From positions 6,068,501 through 6,132,500 of the forward strand of contig NZ_CP029043.1 of NCBI RefSeq assembly GCF_003074055.1: a DNA stretch of 64,000 nt, given 5' to 3'. Shown here piece after piece: positions 52,986 to 62,113 of this stretch; within the stretch, counting starts at the first letter, position 1, and every line of letters starts with the position of its first letter. Under the pieces are notes generated by a model. That model was given only the letters and a program-made list of their open reading frames with translations, made no database searches and was not told the DNA's origin. The position numbers and the translations under genes were made by a program. This DNA is from Streptomyces nigra (GTDB taxonomy: Bacteria > Actinomycetota > Actinomycetes > Streptomycetales > Streptomycetaceae).

Positions 52986-54389
52986 ATGAGCAGCCGTACC
53001 GTCATCCGCGGTGGTCTCGTCATCACCGCGTCCGACGAGATGCACGCCGACGTCCTGATCGAGGACGGCCGGATCGCCGCCCTCGCCGCGAGCGGCACCC
53101 CGGCCGCCGCGGCCTGGACCGCCGAGCGGACCATCGACGCCACCGGGAAGTACGTCATCCCGGGCGGGGTCGACGTCCACACCCATATGGAGCTGCCGTT
53201 CGGCGGCACCTTCGCCTCCGACACCTTCGAGACCGGCACCCGGGCCGCCGCCTGGGGCGGCACCACGACCATCGTGGACTTCGCCGTGCAAAGTGTCGGG
53301 CACTCCCTGCGGGAAGGGCTCGACGCCTGGCACGCCAAGGCCGAGGGCAACTGCGCCATCGACTACGGCTTCCACATGATCGTCTCCGATGTGAACGAGG
53401 AGACGCTCAAGGAGATGGATCTGCTGGTGGAGGAGGGCGTCACGTCCTTCAAGCAGTTCATGGCGTACCCGGGGGTCTTCTACTCCGACGACGGTCAGAT
53501 CCTGCGCGCCATGCAGCGCTCCGCCGAGAACGGCGGGCTGATCATGATGCACGCCGAGAACGGCATCGCGATCGACGTCCTGGTCGAGCAGGCGCTCGCC
53601 CGAGGCGAGACCGACCCGCGCTACCACGGCGAGGTGCGCAAGGCTCTGCTGGAGGCCGAGGCCACCCACCGCGCCATCAAGCTCGCCCAGGTCGCGGGCG
53701 CGCCCCTGTACGTCGTGCACGTCTCGGCGACGGAGGCGGTCGCGGAGCTGGCGAAGGCGCGCGACGACGGCCTGAACGTCTTCGGGGAGACCTGCCCGCA
53801 GTATCTGTTCCTGTCGACCGACAACCTGGCCGAGCCGGACTTCGAGGGCGCGAAGTACGTGTGCTCGACGCCGCTGCGGCCCAAGGAGCACCAGGCGCAG
53901 CTGTGGAAGGGCCTGCGGACCAACGACCTCCAGGTCGTGTCCACCGACCACTGCCCGTTCTGCTTCGTCGGCCAGAAGGAGCTGGGGCGCGGCGACTTCT
54001 CGAAGATCCCCAACGGCCTCCCGGGCGTCGAGAACCGGATGGACCTGCTGCACCAGGCCGTCGTCGACGGGCACATCTCGCGCCGCCGCTGGATCGAGAT
54101 CGCCTGCGCCACCCCGGCCCGGATGTTCGGGATGTACCCGAAGAAGGGCACCCTCGCGCCGGGCGCCGACGCCGACGTCGTGATCTACGACCCGCACGCC
54201 GAGCAGGTCATGTCCGCCGAGACCCACCACATGAACGTCGACTACTCGGCGTACGAGGGCCGGCGGACCACCGGCCGGGTCGAGACGGTCCTCTCGCGCG
54301 GCGAGCCCGTCATCACCGAGCGGGAGTACACCGGCCGCGCCGGGCACGGTGTCTACACGCCCCGCTCCACCTGTCAGTACCTGAACTAG
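52986..54389 (+). CDS. hydA: Dihydropyrimidinase/hydantoinase
   Basis: A 467-residue cyclic amidohydrolase that opens dihydrouracil or hydantoin rings. Binuclear metal ligands: DVHTHME at 63-69, the carboxylated lysine K156 in TSFKQF, HAEN at 189-192, HVSATEA, and the catalytic Asp in STDHCPF. ATG 52986 has a long GGGAGGAGAGGGAG upstream. It works between the base-reducing step and the carbamoyl amidases. The LLM enzyme gene follows 11 bases after the stop, so it is in the same operon. Confidence 0.95.
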   Translation: MSSRTVIRGGLVITASDEMHADVLIEDGRIAALAASGTPAAAAWTAERTIDATGKYVIPGGVDVHTHMELPFGGTFASDTFETGTRAAAWGGTTTIVDFAVQSVGHSLREGLDAWHAKAEGNCAIDYGFHMIVSDVNEETLKEMDLLVEEGVTSFKQFMAYPGVFYSDDGQILRAMQRSAENGGLIMMHAENGIAIDVLVEQALARGETDPRYHGEVRKALLEAEATHRAIKLAQVAGAPLYVVHVSATEAVAELAKARDDGLNVFGETCPQYLFLSTDNLAEPDFEGAKYVCSTPLRPKEHQAQLWKGLRTNDLQVVSTDHCPFCFVGQKELGRGDFSKIPNGLPGVENRMDLLHQAVVDGHISRRRWIEIACATPARMFGMYPKKGTLAPGADADVVIYDPHAEQVMSAETHHMNVDYSAYEGRRTTGRVETVLSRGEPVITEREYTGRAGHGVYTPRSTCQYLN

Positions 54390-54400
54390 GAGCGGAGCAC

Positions 54401-55423
54401 ATGGACTTCGGACTCGTCCTGCAGACGGACCCGCCGGCCTCACGGGTCGTCGAGCTGATGAAGCGCGCCGAGGACAACGGGTTCACCCACGGCTGGACCT
54501 TCGACTCGGCCGTGCTGTGGCAGGAGCCGTTCGTCATCTACAGCCAGATCCTGGCCCAGACGCAGCATCTGAAGGTCGGCCCGATGGTCACGAACCCGGG
54601 CACCCGCACCTGGGAGGTGACCGCCTCCACCTTCGCCACCCTGAACGACATGTTCGGCAACCGCACGGTGTGCGGGATCGGGCGCGGCGACTCGGCGATG
54701 CGCGTGGCCGGGCGCAAGCCCAACACCCTGGCCCGGATCAGCGACGCGATGAAGGTCATCCGGGCGCTCGGCAGCGGCCGGGAGGCCGACCTCGGCGGCG
54801 GCACGGTCGTCCGGTTCCCGTGGATCAAGCCCGGCGCCGAACTCCCCGTCTGGATGGCGGCGTACGGCCCCAAGGCGCTGAAGATGACCGGGGAGGAGGC
54901 CGACGGGTTCATCCTGCAGCTGGCCGACCTCTATCTGACCGAGTACATGGTCAAGGCCGTCAAGGACGCGGCGGCCGCCGCGGGCCGCGACCCGTCCGAG
55001 GTGACGATCTGCGTCGCCGCCCCCGCCTATGTCACCGAGGACGACTCGCCGGAGGCGCTCGCCCACGCCCGTGAGCAGTGCCGCTGGTTCGGCGGGATGG
55101 TCGGCAACCATGTGGCCGACCTGGTCGCCAAGTACGGCGAGCACTCCTCGGCCGTCCCCGAGGAGCTCACCGACTACATCAAGGCGCGCCAGGGGTACGA
55201 CTACTCCCACCACGGGCGGGCCGACAACCCCGACACCGCCTTCGTCCCCGACGAGATCGTCGACCGGTTCTGCCTGATCGGACCGGTCGAGCGGCACACC
55301 GAGAAGCTGAACGCGCTGCGTGAGCTCGGCGTCGACCAGTTCGCCGTCTACGACATGCACGACGCGCAGGAAGCCGTGATCGACGCCTACGGGCGTTCCG
55401 TCATCCCCGCCGTCAACTCCTAG
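54401..55423 (+). CDS. LLM-class flavin-dependent oxidoreductase (F420- or FMN-type)
   Basis: A 340-residue luciferase-like (LLM) barrel protein of the group often found with hydantoinase and pyrimidine genes. MDFGLVLQTDPPASRVVELMKRAEDNGF begins the barrel, THGWTFDSAVLWQEPFVI and VGPMVTNPGTR follow, and CGIGRGDSAMRV and VWMAAYGPKALKM are typical of the F420-dependent branch. No dihydropyrimidine dehydrogenase is in the cluster, so it may supply or replace the reductive step, or act on the base in another way. That role is inference. The TAG stop is part of a family A repeat. Confidence 0.85.
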   Translation: MDFGLVLQTDPPASRVVELMKRAEDNGFTHGWTFDSAVLWQEPFVIYSQILAQTQHLKVGPMVTNPGTRTWEVTASTFATLNDMFGNRTVCGIGRGDSAMRVAGRKPNTLARISDAMKVIRALGSGREADLGGGTVVRFPWIKPGAELPVWMAAYGPKALKMTGEEADGFILQLADLYLTEYMVKAVKDAAAAAGRDPSEVTICVAAPAYVTEDDSPEALAHAREQCRWFGGMVGNHVADLVAKYGEHSSAVPEELTDYIKARQGYDYSHHGRADNPDTAFVPDEIVDRFCLIGPVERHTEKLNALRELGVDQFAVYDMHDAQEAVIDAYGRSVIPAVNS

Positions 55424-55628
55424 GCCGTGTCCGCAAAGTCCCGCCTGCCGTTCGACGCCCGGCACGCCCTCTCGCCGCACCGGCCGGCCACCCGCGTACA
55501 ACCAGTACGCGGGAGCCCGTCCGGCGCTCCCCCCAGCTCTTCGAGCAGGGGGTACCCCCAGAGCACGCACCGGACGCCGCTCGGCCCGCCCTACGGGCGG
55601 ACGACGCGACTTTACGGACACGACCTAG
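55420..55628. repeat. Palindromic intergenic repeat, family A, full copy
   Basis: Flanked on both sides by CTAG: CTAGGCCGTGTCCGCAAAGTC at the left and the inverted form ending ACGGACACGACCTAG at the right. It has the longest interior of the copies, with the GCGTACAACCAGTACGC hairpin that copy 1 (3612) lacks. The left CTAG supplies the TAG stop of the LLM gene. Confidence 0.85.
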
Positions 55629-55680
55629 CCCGCACAGGCGCGTTCGCAGTACGGCTGCACCCGACCCCCCACCCCTCGTC

Positions 55681-55707
55681 ACCCTCCCCCTCGTCTCGGG
55701 GGAGGGT
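55681..55707. terminator. Hairpin before the permease gene
   Basis: ACCCTCCCCC (55681-55690) pairs with GGGGGAGGGT (55698-55707) around a seven-base loop. It should stop transcripts from the LLM gene, so the permease probably has its own promoter in the following 50 bases, where I see only a weak GATTGATT box. Confidence 0.65.
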
Positions 55708-55757
55708 CCTGGGGCCCGCACGGCCTCTCCCGTCCCGCCCGATTGATTGGCCTGCCC

Positions 55758-57305
<1,548 letters not shown>

Positions 57306-57311
57306 CGAGTG

Positions 57312-57358
57312 CCGCGCTGGAGGACGGTCAGCCCTTGGCGCCGTCCTCCAGCGCGGCC
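57312..57358. terminator. 17-base-pair bidirectional terminator hairpin
   Basis: GCCGCGCTGGAGGACGG (57312-57328) and its perfect inverted copy (57342-57358) surround a 13-base loop. It overlaps the end of the minus-strand secreted protein gene and lies 7 bases past the permease stop. This is the strongest hairpin in the window. Confidence 0.85.
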
Positions 57359-57996
57359 ACGGCCTCCCGGGCGGCCTTGATGGCGCCCTTGTTGATCTCG
57401 TCGGTGGCGGGCGCCTTCTTCGACTCGAAGTCGCTGCCGCTGTAGGTGACCGAGACCAGCGCGTTGGATGTGCGGACGATCACCACACCCTCGCGGGTCT
57501 GCTGCTTGTCCTCGGTGGTGAGGTTCACGACGGAGTAGCCGGCGTCCCCGATGCCGGGGACCTCACCACCGCCGCTGCGGTCCGCGAGCCGCCCCTTGTA
57601 GGACTCCGCCGCGGCCTCCTCCGACTCCGTGATCTCGAAGGACACGTCCAGCCAGCGGTACTCGTAGCCCTTGAGGGCGTTCCACGAGCAGGTGCGGCGC
57701 AGCGTCTTGTCGGTCGACGGTATCTCCTTGCCGGCCGCCTTGGCCCCCGGCACCAGACCCTTGACCGACTTCTCGGACAGGCTGCCGCACGGCGACGGGG
57801 CGGCGGTGTACGTCTTGGACGCGGCGGCCGTCGCGGGCGCGTCCGGCGCCTCCTCCTCGGTCCGCTGCGCCGCCGTACGGTCCTCGGGGGCCGGCGTCGC
57901 GTCGGGTCCGGACGACAGCGCCCAGCCCGCCGTGGCGAGCACGACGACGGGCGACAGGCGCGCGGTGAGGGCGAGCGGCAAGGGCAGTGATCGCAC
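57328..57996 (-). CDS. Secreted protein, DUF3558-like
   Basis: A 222-residue precursor beginning at GTG 57996. A hydrophobic start MRSLPLPLALTARLSPVVVLATAGWALSSG works as a signal peptide or anchor without a lipobox cysteine. The mature part starts with a low-complexity acidic linker, then PCGSLSEKSVKGLVPGAK and RRTCSWNALKGYEYRWLDVSFEI, with two cysteines in the usual DUF3558 positions, and ends in a charged helix. Function of this family is unknown. The terminator hairpin forms within its last codons. Confidence 0.7.
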   Translation of the reverse strand: MRSLPLPLALTARLSPVVVLATAGWALSSGPDATPAPEDRTAAQRTEEEAPDAPATAAASKTYTAAPSPCGSLSEKSVKGLVPGAKAAGKEIPSTDKTLRRTCSWNALKGYEYRWLDVSFEITESEEAAAESYKGRLADRSGGGEVPGIGDAGYSVVNLTTEDKQQTREGVVIVRTSNALVSVTYSGSDFESKKAPATDEINKGAIKAAREAVAALEDGAKG

Positions 57997-58146
57997 GGGT
58001 CGCTTTTCGTGGGGGACGGTGCGGAGGGGGTCCGCACAGCGGACGGGACGCCAGTGTCACACGACTCTCCGTGAGGCGGAAGGGTCAACTCGCTCCGTGC
58101 CGACGCCATTACGGAAGGAGCCCGAACCCGGGGTGTCCTGGGCGAG

Positions 58147-59154
58147 TTACGGCGTCTCCAGGGTGATTCGCGTGGAAAGGGAGCTTTCGATGCGGTCCAC
58201 GGCGACGAAGGCCCCGTAGGCGACCAGATGCACCAGACAGTGGTCGGTGTGCTCCCGGGTACGCCACGCCGCGACGTCCTCCTCGGTGATCCGGTACGGC
58301 GCCAGCGCGGCCAGCAGCGCGAGCCGCGCCCCGGGGTGCTCGCGCCGGTCCGGGAAGCCCTCCCCGCTCAGCGGCGGATGCGAGCCGTCCCAGTCCTGCA
58401 GGGCCGCCTCCACCACCACGTGCTCGTCGGCGCCCAGCAGGGCCGCACCCCGCATGGCGGCCCGCAGCAGCGCCGCGTACGCGACACCGACCGGGGTGCC
58501 GCCCGCCCACGCGGGGGACTCGCCCGCGTCGACCGGGTCGAGCAGCATCAGGGACCCGCCCGGCCGGGCCGTACGGCGGACGGTCCGCGCGAGGCTCCGG
58601 CCCACCACGCTGCGCACCGCCCGGAAGCGCTGGGCGCCGCCCGGGAGGAGATTCTCGGTGAGCAGGGCCGAGGCGATCCGGTTGATGAAGTGGAAGCTGA
58701 GCGCCGTCCCCAGGTACCCGGGAAGGTCCTCGCTCGGGAAGGGGTACGGCTCCAGGGGTGCGCCCGGCTCCCGTGTGCGCCGCCCCCACTCCACCAGCCG
58801 GGCGTGCGTCTCGTCCGTGGGTGTCTCCCCGCGCGCCAGCCGCTCGGCGAGCACGTGGTCGCCGGTGGCGTGCAGCAGGACCGTGTGCGCGTCCACGCAG
58901 AACGGGCACCGGTTGGCGAGCGACACCCCGAGCGCCACCAGCTCCTTGCCGGTACGGCCGCCCGGGCCGGCGATCAGCGACTCGCGCATCAACGCCCAGG
59001 AGGACGTGAGCAGTTCGGGGGCGGAGGACAGGACCACGAAGGTCGACGGGTCGGCGATGCCGAAGTCATGGCGGATCTGCGCGTAGGCCTCCGCGACGGT
59101 GCCGGTGGCGGACCGGGGAGGCAGGGGCTCGGTGTGCCGGAAGACGGTGGTCAT
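58147..59154 (-). CDS. AhpD/carboxymuconolactone decarboxylase-like protein
   Basis: A 335-residue helical protein. The CMD-type motif GVSLANRCPFCVDAHTVLLHATG (residues about 75-97) has the redox pair C83 and C86 and H90, as in alkylhydroperoxidase D. The C-terminal 150 residues are an extra region seen in larger actinobacterial relatives (EDVAAWRTREHTDHCLVHLVAYGAFVAVDR). ATG 59154 is the start; it is divergent from the third histidine kinase. A role in peroxide detoxification is possible, but the substrate is unknown. Confidence 0.82.
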   Translation of the reverse strand: MTTVFRHTEPLPPRSATGTVAEAYAQIRHDFGIADPSTFVVLSSAPELLTSSWALMRESLIAGPGGRTGKELVALGVSLANRCPFCVDAHTVLLHATGDHVLAERLARGETPTDETHARLVEWGRRTREPGAPLEPYPFPSEDLPGYLGTALSFHFINRIASALLTENLLPGGAQRFRAVRSVVGRSLARTVRRTARPGGSLMLLDPVDAGESPAWAGGTPVGVAYAALLRAAMRGAALLGADEHVVVEAALQDWDGSHPPLSGEGFPDRREHPGARLALLAALAPYRITEEDVAAWRTREHTDHCLVHLVAYGAFVAVDRIESSLSTRITLETP

Positions 59155-59244
59155 GGGGAAGAGCGTGCGCCGCGGGGGGTGTGCCGGGCGTCGTACCGGC
59201 GGACGCACTCCGGGCTGCTCCGGCCGGGCGGGCCCACGCGCGGC

Positions 59245-59264
59245 ACTACTGCCACGGAAGTAGT
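59245..59264. promoter_or_regulatory. ACTACT-N8-AGTAGT palindrome in the divergent promoter
   Basis: ACTACTGCCACGGAAGTAGT is a perfect six-base-arm inverted repeat halfway between the AhpD-like gene and the histidine kinase gene. A NarL-type regulator dimer could bind here and control both genes; this is inference. Confidence 0.4.
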
Positions 59265-59322
59265 CGCCGAGCCGTCCACAGGGCTGACGACGGTGTCGGT
59301 GGCGCGGTCTAGGGTGCGGGGC

Positions 59323-60426
59323 ATGGACGGGGAACGCCTCACACGCGAGCGGCTCGCCGACGCGGCCGGCGCGGTCGTGGCCGGCGCGATCACCGTGCTC
59401 GCCGCCGTCGCGGACGACCGGGCGTCCGTGGTGGATCTGGCGCTGATCGTGGCCGGTTCACTCGCCATCGCCGCGCACCGCTCCGCCCCGCGCGCGGTCC
59501 TCGCCGTCACCACCGGCTGCCTGCTCGCCGCCGTCGCGCTCGCCGGGGCCGCCGCCACCCTCGCCCTGCCCGTCGTCGGCGCCGTCCACACCGCGTCGCG
59601 GGCCGGGTACCGGGGCACGGCCGCGGTGGCCGCCGCCGGCTTCCTCGGCACCTACGCGGCCGTGGGCGCCGGCGGCTCCACGCCCGTCCGCGAGACCCTG
59701 CTGCTGGCAGGCTGGTTCGTGTGCGCGCTCGTCACGGGCCTCGCCGATCGCAACTGGCAGGCGTATCTGCGCCAGACCGAACAGCGGGCCCTGGAGGCCG
59801 AGCGCACCCGGGAGGAGGCCGCGCTGCGCAGGGCCGGTGAGGAACGCCTCCGGATCGCACGGGAGTTGCACGACTCCCTCACGCACAGCATCTCGATCGT
59901 CAAGCTCCAGGCGGGCGTCGCCGTGCACCTGGCGCGCAAGCGCGGCGAGGAGGTGCCGCCCGCCCTGCTCGCCATCCAGGAGGCGAGCGGCGAGGCCATG
60001 CGCGAACTGCGGGCCACGCTGGAGGTGCTGCGCACCGACGAGCCCGCCGGTTCGCCCGCGCTGCTCGTGGAGCGGGCCCGGGCCGCCGAGCTCGCCGTCG
60101 AGCTGACCGTGACCGGTGAGGAGCGGCCCCTGCCGGCGCCGGTCGACCGGGCGGCGTACCGCATCGTCCAGGAGGCCCTGACCAACGCGGCACGGCATGC
60201 CGGTCCCGCGAAGGTCGATGTCCATCTCGAGCACGGCGACGGGCAGTTGACGGTCCGTGTGGAGGACGACGGTGCCGCCGATCCGTCGTGTCCGCCCGCC
60301 CCCGGGACCGGTCTGACCGGGATGCGCGAGCGCGTCACCGCTCTTGGGGGCACGCTGGAGGCGGCCCCGCGCGCGGAGGGCGGATTCGCGGTGCGGGCGC
60401 GGCTGCCGCTGGGGGAGACGCGATGA
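59323..60426 (+). CDS. Sensor histidine kinase (HisKA_3 type)
   Basis: A 367-residue kinase. Several hydrophobic helices cover residues 15-140 (AVVAGAITVLAAV, LALIVAGSLAIAA, and others); the phosphoacceptor is in ERLRIARELHDSLTHSISIVKLQAG, H183; the ATPase domain carries VQEALTNAARHAGPAK and GTGLTGMRERVTALGG. ATG 59323 lies shortly after TAGGGT, so the leader is very short. It overlaps the response regulator gene by ATGA and phosphorylates its product. Signal unknown. Confidence 0.9.
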   Translation: MDGERLTRERLADAAGAVVAGAITVLAAVADDRASVVDLALIVAGSLAIAAHRSAPRAVLAVTTGCLLAAVALAGAAATLALPVVGAVHTASRAGYRGTAAVAAAGFLGTYAAVGAGGSTPVRETLLLAGWFVCALVTGLADRNWQAYLRQTEQRALEAERTREEAALRRAGEERLRIARELHDSLTHSISIVKLQAGVAVHLARKRGEEVPPALLAIQEASGEAMRELRATLEVLRTDEPAGSPALLVERARAAELAVELTVTGEERPLPAPVDRAAYRIVQEALTNAARHAGPAKVDVHLEHGDGQLTVRVEDDGAADPSCPPAPGTGLTGMRERVTALGGTLEAAPRAEGGFAVRARLPLGETR

Positions 60427-60467
60427 CCCACGACGCTATGACCCACGACGCGATGACCCACGGTGCG
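60423..60467 (+). repeat. Three 15-base tandem repeats at the start of the response regulator
   Basis: ATGACCCACGACGCT, ATGACCCACGACGCG and ATGACCCACGGTGCG follow one another. Each begins with ATG, so the number of units sets the number of possible start codons. The repeat is in frame (15 bases) and can expand or contract without disrupting the gene. Confidence 0.9.
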
Positions 60468-61130
60468 ATCCGGGTGGCGCTCGTCGACGACCAGGCGCTG
60501 ATGCTGGCGGGCTTCCGGGCCCTGCTGGACGCCGAGGACGGCATCGAGGTGGTCGGCGAGGCCGCGGACGGCGCGCAGGGACTGGAACTGGTCCGCGCCG
60601 AGGTGCCCGACATCGCGCTCATCGATGTGCAGATGCCGGTGATGACGGGCATCGAGGCCACCCGCCGGATCGCCGAGGACCCCGCGCTGGCCGCCGTCCG
60701 GGTCGTCATCCTCACCAACTACGGCCATGACGCGTACGTCTTCGACGCGCTGCGCGCGGGGGCCAGCGGCTTCCTGCTGAAGGACACCGAACCGGCCGAC
60801 CTGCTCCAGGCGATCGACGTCGTGGCGCGCGGCGAGGCGCTGCTGTCGCCGTCGGTGACGCGCACGCTCATCGGCGAGTTCGTGTCCCGGCCGCCCGACC
60901 GGGCCACCCCACCGGGGCTGGAGTCGCTGACCCGCCGCGAGCGCGAGGTGACGGCGCTGGCGGCACGCGGACTGACCAACGAGGAGATCGCCGCGCACAT
61001 GGTCATCAGCCCGTACACCGCGAAGACCCACATCAGCCGGGCCATGACCAAGCTGGGCGCGCGCGACCGCGCCCAACTCGTCGTGTTCGCCTACGAGTCG
61101 GGGCTCGTCGCGGCACGCGGCGCCCCGTGA
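60423..61130 (+). CDS. NarL/FixJ-family response regulator with repeated N-terminus
   Basis: A 235-residue regulator. Its N-terminus is a triplicated MTHDA/MTHGA pentapeptide before the receiver proper (AIRVALVDDQALMLAGF). D68 in ALIDVQMPV is the phosphoacceptor and FLLKDTEP holds the lysine. The LuxR-type DNA-binding domain is LTRREREVTALAARGLTNEEIAAHMVISPYTAKTHISRAMTKLGARDR. Three in-frame ATGs 15 bases apart could all serve as starts; the first overlaps the kinase stop. The gene end overlaps the convergent meaB by 40 bases. Confidence 0.92.
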   Translation: MTHDAMTHDAMTHGAIRVALVDDQALMLAGFRALLDAEDGIEVVGEAADGAQGLELVRAEVPDIALIDVQMPVMTGIEATRRIAEDPALAAVRVVILTNYGHDAYVFDALRAGASGFLLKDTEPADLLQAIDVVARGEALLSPSVTRTLIGEFVSRPPDRATPPGLESLTRREREVTALAARGLTNEEIAAHMVISPYTAKTHISRAMTKLGARDRAQLVVFAYESGLVAARGAP

Positions 61131-62113
61131 GGCTCCGTGCCGCCCTCGAAGGCCGCCAGGATGCGTTCCGCCGCCAGCGTGGCCGTCAACTCGCCGTCTC
61201 TGACCTGCTGTTCCAGCGTGGGCGCCAGGGAGCGGACCGCCGGGGCCGCGTGCAGACGGCCCAGGAGTTCGTCGCGGACCATGGTCCAGGTCCAGTCGAC
61301 CTGCTGGTCGCGCCGCTTGGCGGCCAGCCGGCCCGTGGAGTCCAGGAGGGCCCGGTGCTGCTCCAGACGGTCCCAGACGGCGTCCAGACCGATCGACTCA
61401 CGGCCGCTGCAGTGCAGGACGGGCGGCGTCCAGACGGCGTCCTTGCCGTGCATCAGGCGCAGGGCGCCCGCGAGTTCGCGCGCCGCCGCCTTCGCGTCCC
61501 GCTCGTGGGGGCCGTCCGCCTTGTTGACGGCGAGGACGTCGGCCAGCTCCAGCACGCCCTTCTTGATGCCCTGGAGCTGGTCGCCGGTGCGGGCCAGCGT
61601 CAGCAGCAGGAAGGAGTCGACCATGTTGGCCACGGCCGTCTCCGACTGGCCCACGCCGACCGTCTCCACCAGCACCACGTCGTAGCCCGCGGCCTCCATC
61701 ACGACGATGGACTCCCGGGTGGCCTTGGCGACCCCGCCCAGCGTCCCGGCCGTGGGGGAGGGGCGGATGAAGGCCGCCGGGTCGACCGCCAGCCGCTCCA
61801 TCCGCGTCTTGTCGCCCAGGATCGACCCGCCCGTACGGCTGGACGACGGGTCGACCGCCAGCACCGCCACCCGGTGCCCGAGACCCGTGAGCATCGTCCC
61901 GAAGGCGTCGATGAACGTGGACTTGCCGACGCCCGGTACTCCGCTGACCCCGATCCGCCGCGCCCGCCCGCTGTGCGGCAGCAGCTCGGTCAGCAACCGC
62001 TGCGCCAGCACCCGGTGCTGGGGCCGCGTCGACTCGACGAGGGTGATGGCGCGCGCGACGATCGCCCGCTTCCCGTCGAGCACGCCCTTCACATACGCGT
62101 CGACATCGATCAC
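61091..62113 (-). CDS. meaB: Methylmalonyl-CoA mutase-associated GTPase MeaB
   Basis: A 340-residue G3E-family P-loop GTPase that guards and reactivates methylmalonyl-CoA mutase during cobalamin loading. Walker A GVPGVGKST is at 58-66, followed by AVLAVDPSSSRTGGSILGDKTRM (switch I and Mg site), VVLVETVGVGQSE (switch II) and LAVNKADG for the guanine base. GTG 62113 overlaps the mutase stop by GTGA. The C-terminus extends into the convergent response regulator gene. It is the expected neighbour of the mutase genes. Confidence 0.95.
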   Translation of the reverse strand: MIDVDAYVKGVLDGKRAIVARAITLVESTRPQHRVLAQRLLTELLPHSGRARRIGVSGVPGVGKSTFIDAFGTMLTGLGHRVAVLAVDPSSSRTGGSILGDKTRMERLAVDPAAFIRPSPTAGTLGGVAKATRESIVVMEAAGYDVVLVETVGVGQSETAVANMVDSFLLLTLARTGDQLQGIKKGVLELADVLAVNKADGPHERDAKAAARELAGALRLMHGKDAVWTPPVLHCSGRESIGLDAVWDRLEQHRALLDSTGRLAAKRRDQQVDWTWTMVRDELLGRLHAAPAVRSLAPTLEQQVRDGELTATLAAERILAAFEGGTEPHGAPRAATSPDS

